A stretch of DNA of 34,173 bases from Actinokineospora diospyrosa (GTDB taxonomy: Bacteria > Actinomycetota > Actinomycetes > Mycobacteriales > Pseudonocardiaceae), in NCBI RefSeq assembly GCF_024171925.1, contig NZ_JAMTCO010000025.1:1-34173 (forward strand), in the 5' to 3' direction. Both the position numbers and the translations under genes were made by a program. How positions within the stretch are numbered: position 1 is the first letter of the stretch; the number at the start of each line of letters is the position of its first letter. The notes below the pieces were generated by a model that was not told the DNA's origin, ran no database searches, and saw only the letters and a list, made by a program, of their open reading frames with translations. Positions 32,946 through 34,173 of the stretch are shown one piece after another.

Positions 32946-34148
32946 CTACGGCAGGAGCACGAGAGTGCTGTCGCGTTTGGTGATGACTTGTCCGGTGGGC
33001 GGTGTGACGGTCTGGGTGTTGGCGGGGTGGGCGTGGATCTGGGGGTGGTGGCCGCGGTTGTTGTTCCATGCGCGGATTTGGGTACACAGTCGTTCTGCGA
33101 GTTGTTCGCCGGTGGGTCCGTGGGCGTGGGCGCCTAGCTCGAAGCGCGGCTCGGGGGTGTTGAGGCGGCGGTAGGTGAAGTAGGCCAGGCTGCTGTCTTC
33201 GGCGAGGGCGGGGCTGCGGGAGCTGATGGCGGGGGTGCAGAGGCCGCTGTCGATGGCGGTCTGGGTGGCGGCGATGCGGCAGGTGGCGGGGTCGGTGGCG
33301 GTGAGGGTGAGCCAGACGCCGTCGAAGGGTTCGGACGTGCCGATGGTGATGCCGGACCAGGCGCTGGTGCGGGGTTGGTCGAGGACGCCGGTCAGCGCTG
33401 CGGTGTCGATGGGCTGGTCGATGTCGTAGTAGAGGGTGACGGTCCCGTCGGTGGTGATGGTGCCGTTCTTCTCGCCGTCCTGGCCGATCATGGGGACGAA
33501 TCCGCACAGGTCCATGCGGTCCGAGCGCAGCCGGTCCTGCTCGCGGATGAAGGCGACCGCTTGGGTCTGTCCGCGCCAGCGCAGCGGCACGACCAACCGG
33601 CCGCCGGGGAGGAGTTGGTCGTGCCAGGTGGGCGGGAGGTCCCAGGCGCCGACGGTGATGATGATGCGGTCGTAGGGGCCGTGTTCGGGGGCCCCGAGCG
33701 CGCCGTCGCGGGTGATCACCCGGACGTGCTCGTGGCCGGTGGCGTCGAGGCCGCGGCGGGCCCCGGCGGTGACCTCGTCGTCGATGTCGATCGTGGTGAC
33801 GGCGCCGTCGGGGCCGACGAGTTCGGCGAGCAGGGCGGCGTTGTAGCCGGTGCCCGCGCCGATCTCCAGCACCCGCTGCCCAGGGTGCACGTCGAGCTGG
33901 TCGAGCATCATCGCCACCACCGTGGGCACCGACGCGCAGCTCAACGCCGCGCCGTCGTCGGCGCGCTTGGTGATCACGGCGATATCGGCGTAGGCGTCCT
34001 CCAGGCTCGCCTCGGGCACGAACCGGTGCCGCGGCACCGCGCGCAGGACGGCCTCCACCGCGGGCGTTTGGGCGTGGCCCGCGGCGAGGATGGTGTCGAC
34101 CATGCGGGCCCGCAGCGTCTCCGGGGCGCTGTCGGTGGTGGTGTTCAT
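32946..34148 (-). CDS. Methyltransferase, FxLD-system (PIMT-like) RiPP tailoring enzyme
   Basis: A 400-aa protein with an N-terminal protein-L-isoaspartate methyltransferase-like domain: TPAVEAVLRAVPRHRFVPE, ALSCASVPTVVAMML (the PIMT substrate loop), SAM motif VLEIGAGTG (93-101) and a D-x-D region TIDIDDE. A C-terminal domain of about 190 residues is characteristic of the FxLD-system methyltransferases that modify Asp in ribosomal peptides with an FxLD motif, often giving aspartimide or isoaspartate. ATG 34148 is preceded by GGAAGGA. Precursor peptide and any lanthionine synthetase would be upstream of this gene, beyond the right edge. Alternative: a stand-alone protein-repair methyltransferase, which is less likely because of the added domain. 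Confidence 0.85.
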   Translation of the reverse strand: MNTTTDSAPETLRARMVDTILAAGHAQTPAVEAVLRAVPRHRFVPEASLEDAYADIAVITKRADDGAALSCASVPTVVAMMLDQLDVHPGQRVLEIGAGTGYNAALLAELVGPDGAVTTIDIDDEVTAGARRGLDATGHEHVRVITRDGALGAPEHGPYDRIIITVGAWDLPPTWHDQLLPGGRLVVPLRWRGQTQAVAFIREQDRLRSDRMDLCGFVPMIGQDGEKNGTITTDGTVTLYYDIDQPIDTAALTGVLDQPRTSAWSGITIGTSEPFDGVWLTLTATDPATCRIAATQTAIDSGLCTPAISSRSPALAEDSSLAYFTYRRLNTPEPRFELGAHAHGPTGEQLAERLCTQIRAWNNNRGHHPQIHAHPANTQTVTPPTGQVITKRDSTLVLLP

Positions 34149-34173
34149 CGGGTCCTTCCGTAGTGATGGGTTG

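Overview
High-GC actinomycete chromosome, with a strong G/C third-position bias, frequent GTG starts and 1-4 base stop/start overlaps. A SARP regulator, a complete selABCD set, an FxLD-type RiPP methyltransferase and a long secreted subtilase suggest a Pseudonocardiales-like or Streptomyces-like antibiotic-producing lineage; the genus cannot be read from the sequence. There is no insertion sequence, CRISPR array, rRNA or phage gene. The only RNA gene seen is tRNA-Sec.

Layout. (1) 14-3714: a full ClpC unfoldase translationally coupled to an ATP-grasp ligase, followed by a 759-base C-rich non-coding stretch. (2) 4474-5670: an internally duplicated protein of unknown function, closed by a strong hairpin. 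(3) 5754-10221: a four-gene operon of a PRMT-like methyltransferase, a beta-propeller-like protein, an ABC1/UbiB-type kinase and a family-5 solute-binding protein that has no export signal; a homocysteine S-methyltransferase converges on its end. (4) 11146-14713: a three-subunit molybdenum hydroxylase of the PaoABC type. (5) 14872-15777: a canonical zinc sirtuin.

(6) 15781-20478: in my view the best candidate for an undescribed system. A 10-bp tandem repeat precedes four overlapping genes: a 57-aa acidic protein, a DUF6338-like membrane protein, a KAP P-loop NTPase with TPR-like C-terminus, and a caspase-like CHAT protease carrying a winged-helix-like N-terminus and a CxxC-x6-CxxC element. 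The parts (membrane sensor/anchor, NTPase switch, protease effector, small possible target) look like an NTP-dependent conflict or stress-response module. (7) 20691-24272: a small secreted cationic peptide and a large secreted S8 protease.

(8) 24279-27204: a minus-strand operon with MauA-like (Tat-exported) and MauD-like (membrane thioredoxin) proteins, facing a divergent MauE-like gene, but without a MauB heavy chain or MauG. (9) 27133-31792: selenocysteine locus; selD - DUF899 thioredoxin-like - selB on the minus strand, diverging from selC (tRNA-Sec) - selA on the plus strand. (10) 31779-34148: a stand-alone SARP regulator and the end of a probable FxLD RiPP cluster, whose precursor and other enzymes would lie beyond the right edge.

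Protein identities come from reading motifs by eye, without database searches. Functional links between neighbours are inference.
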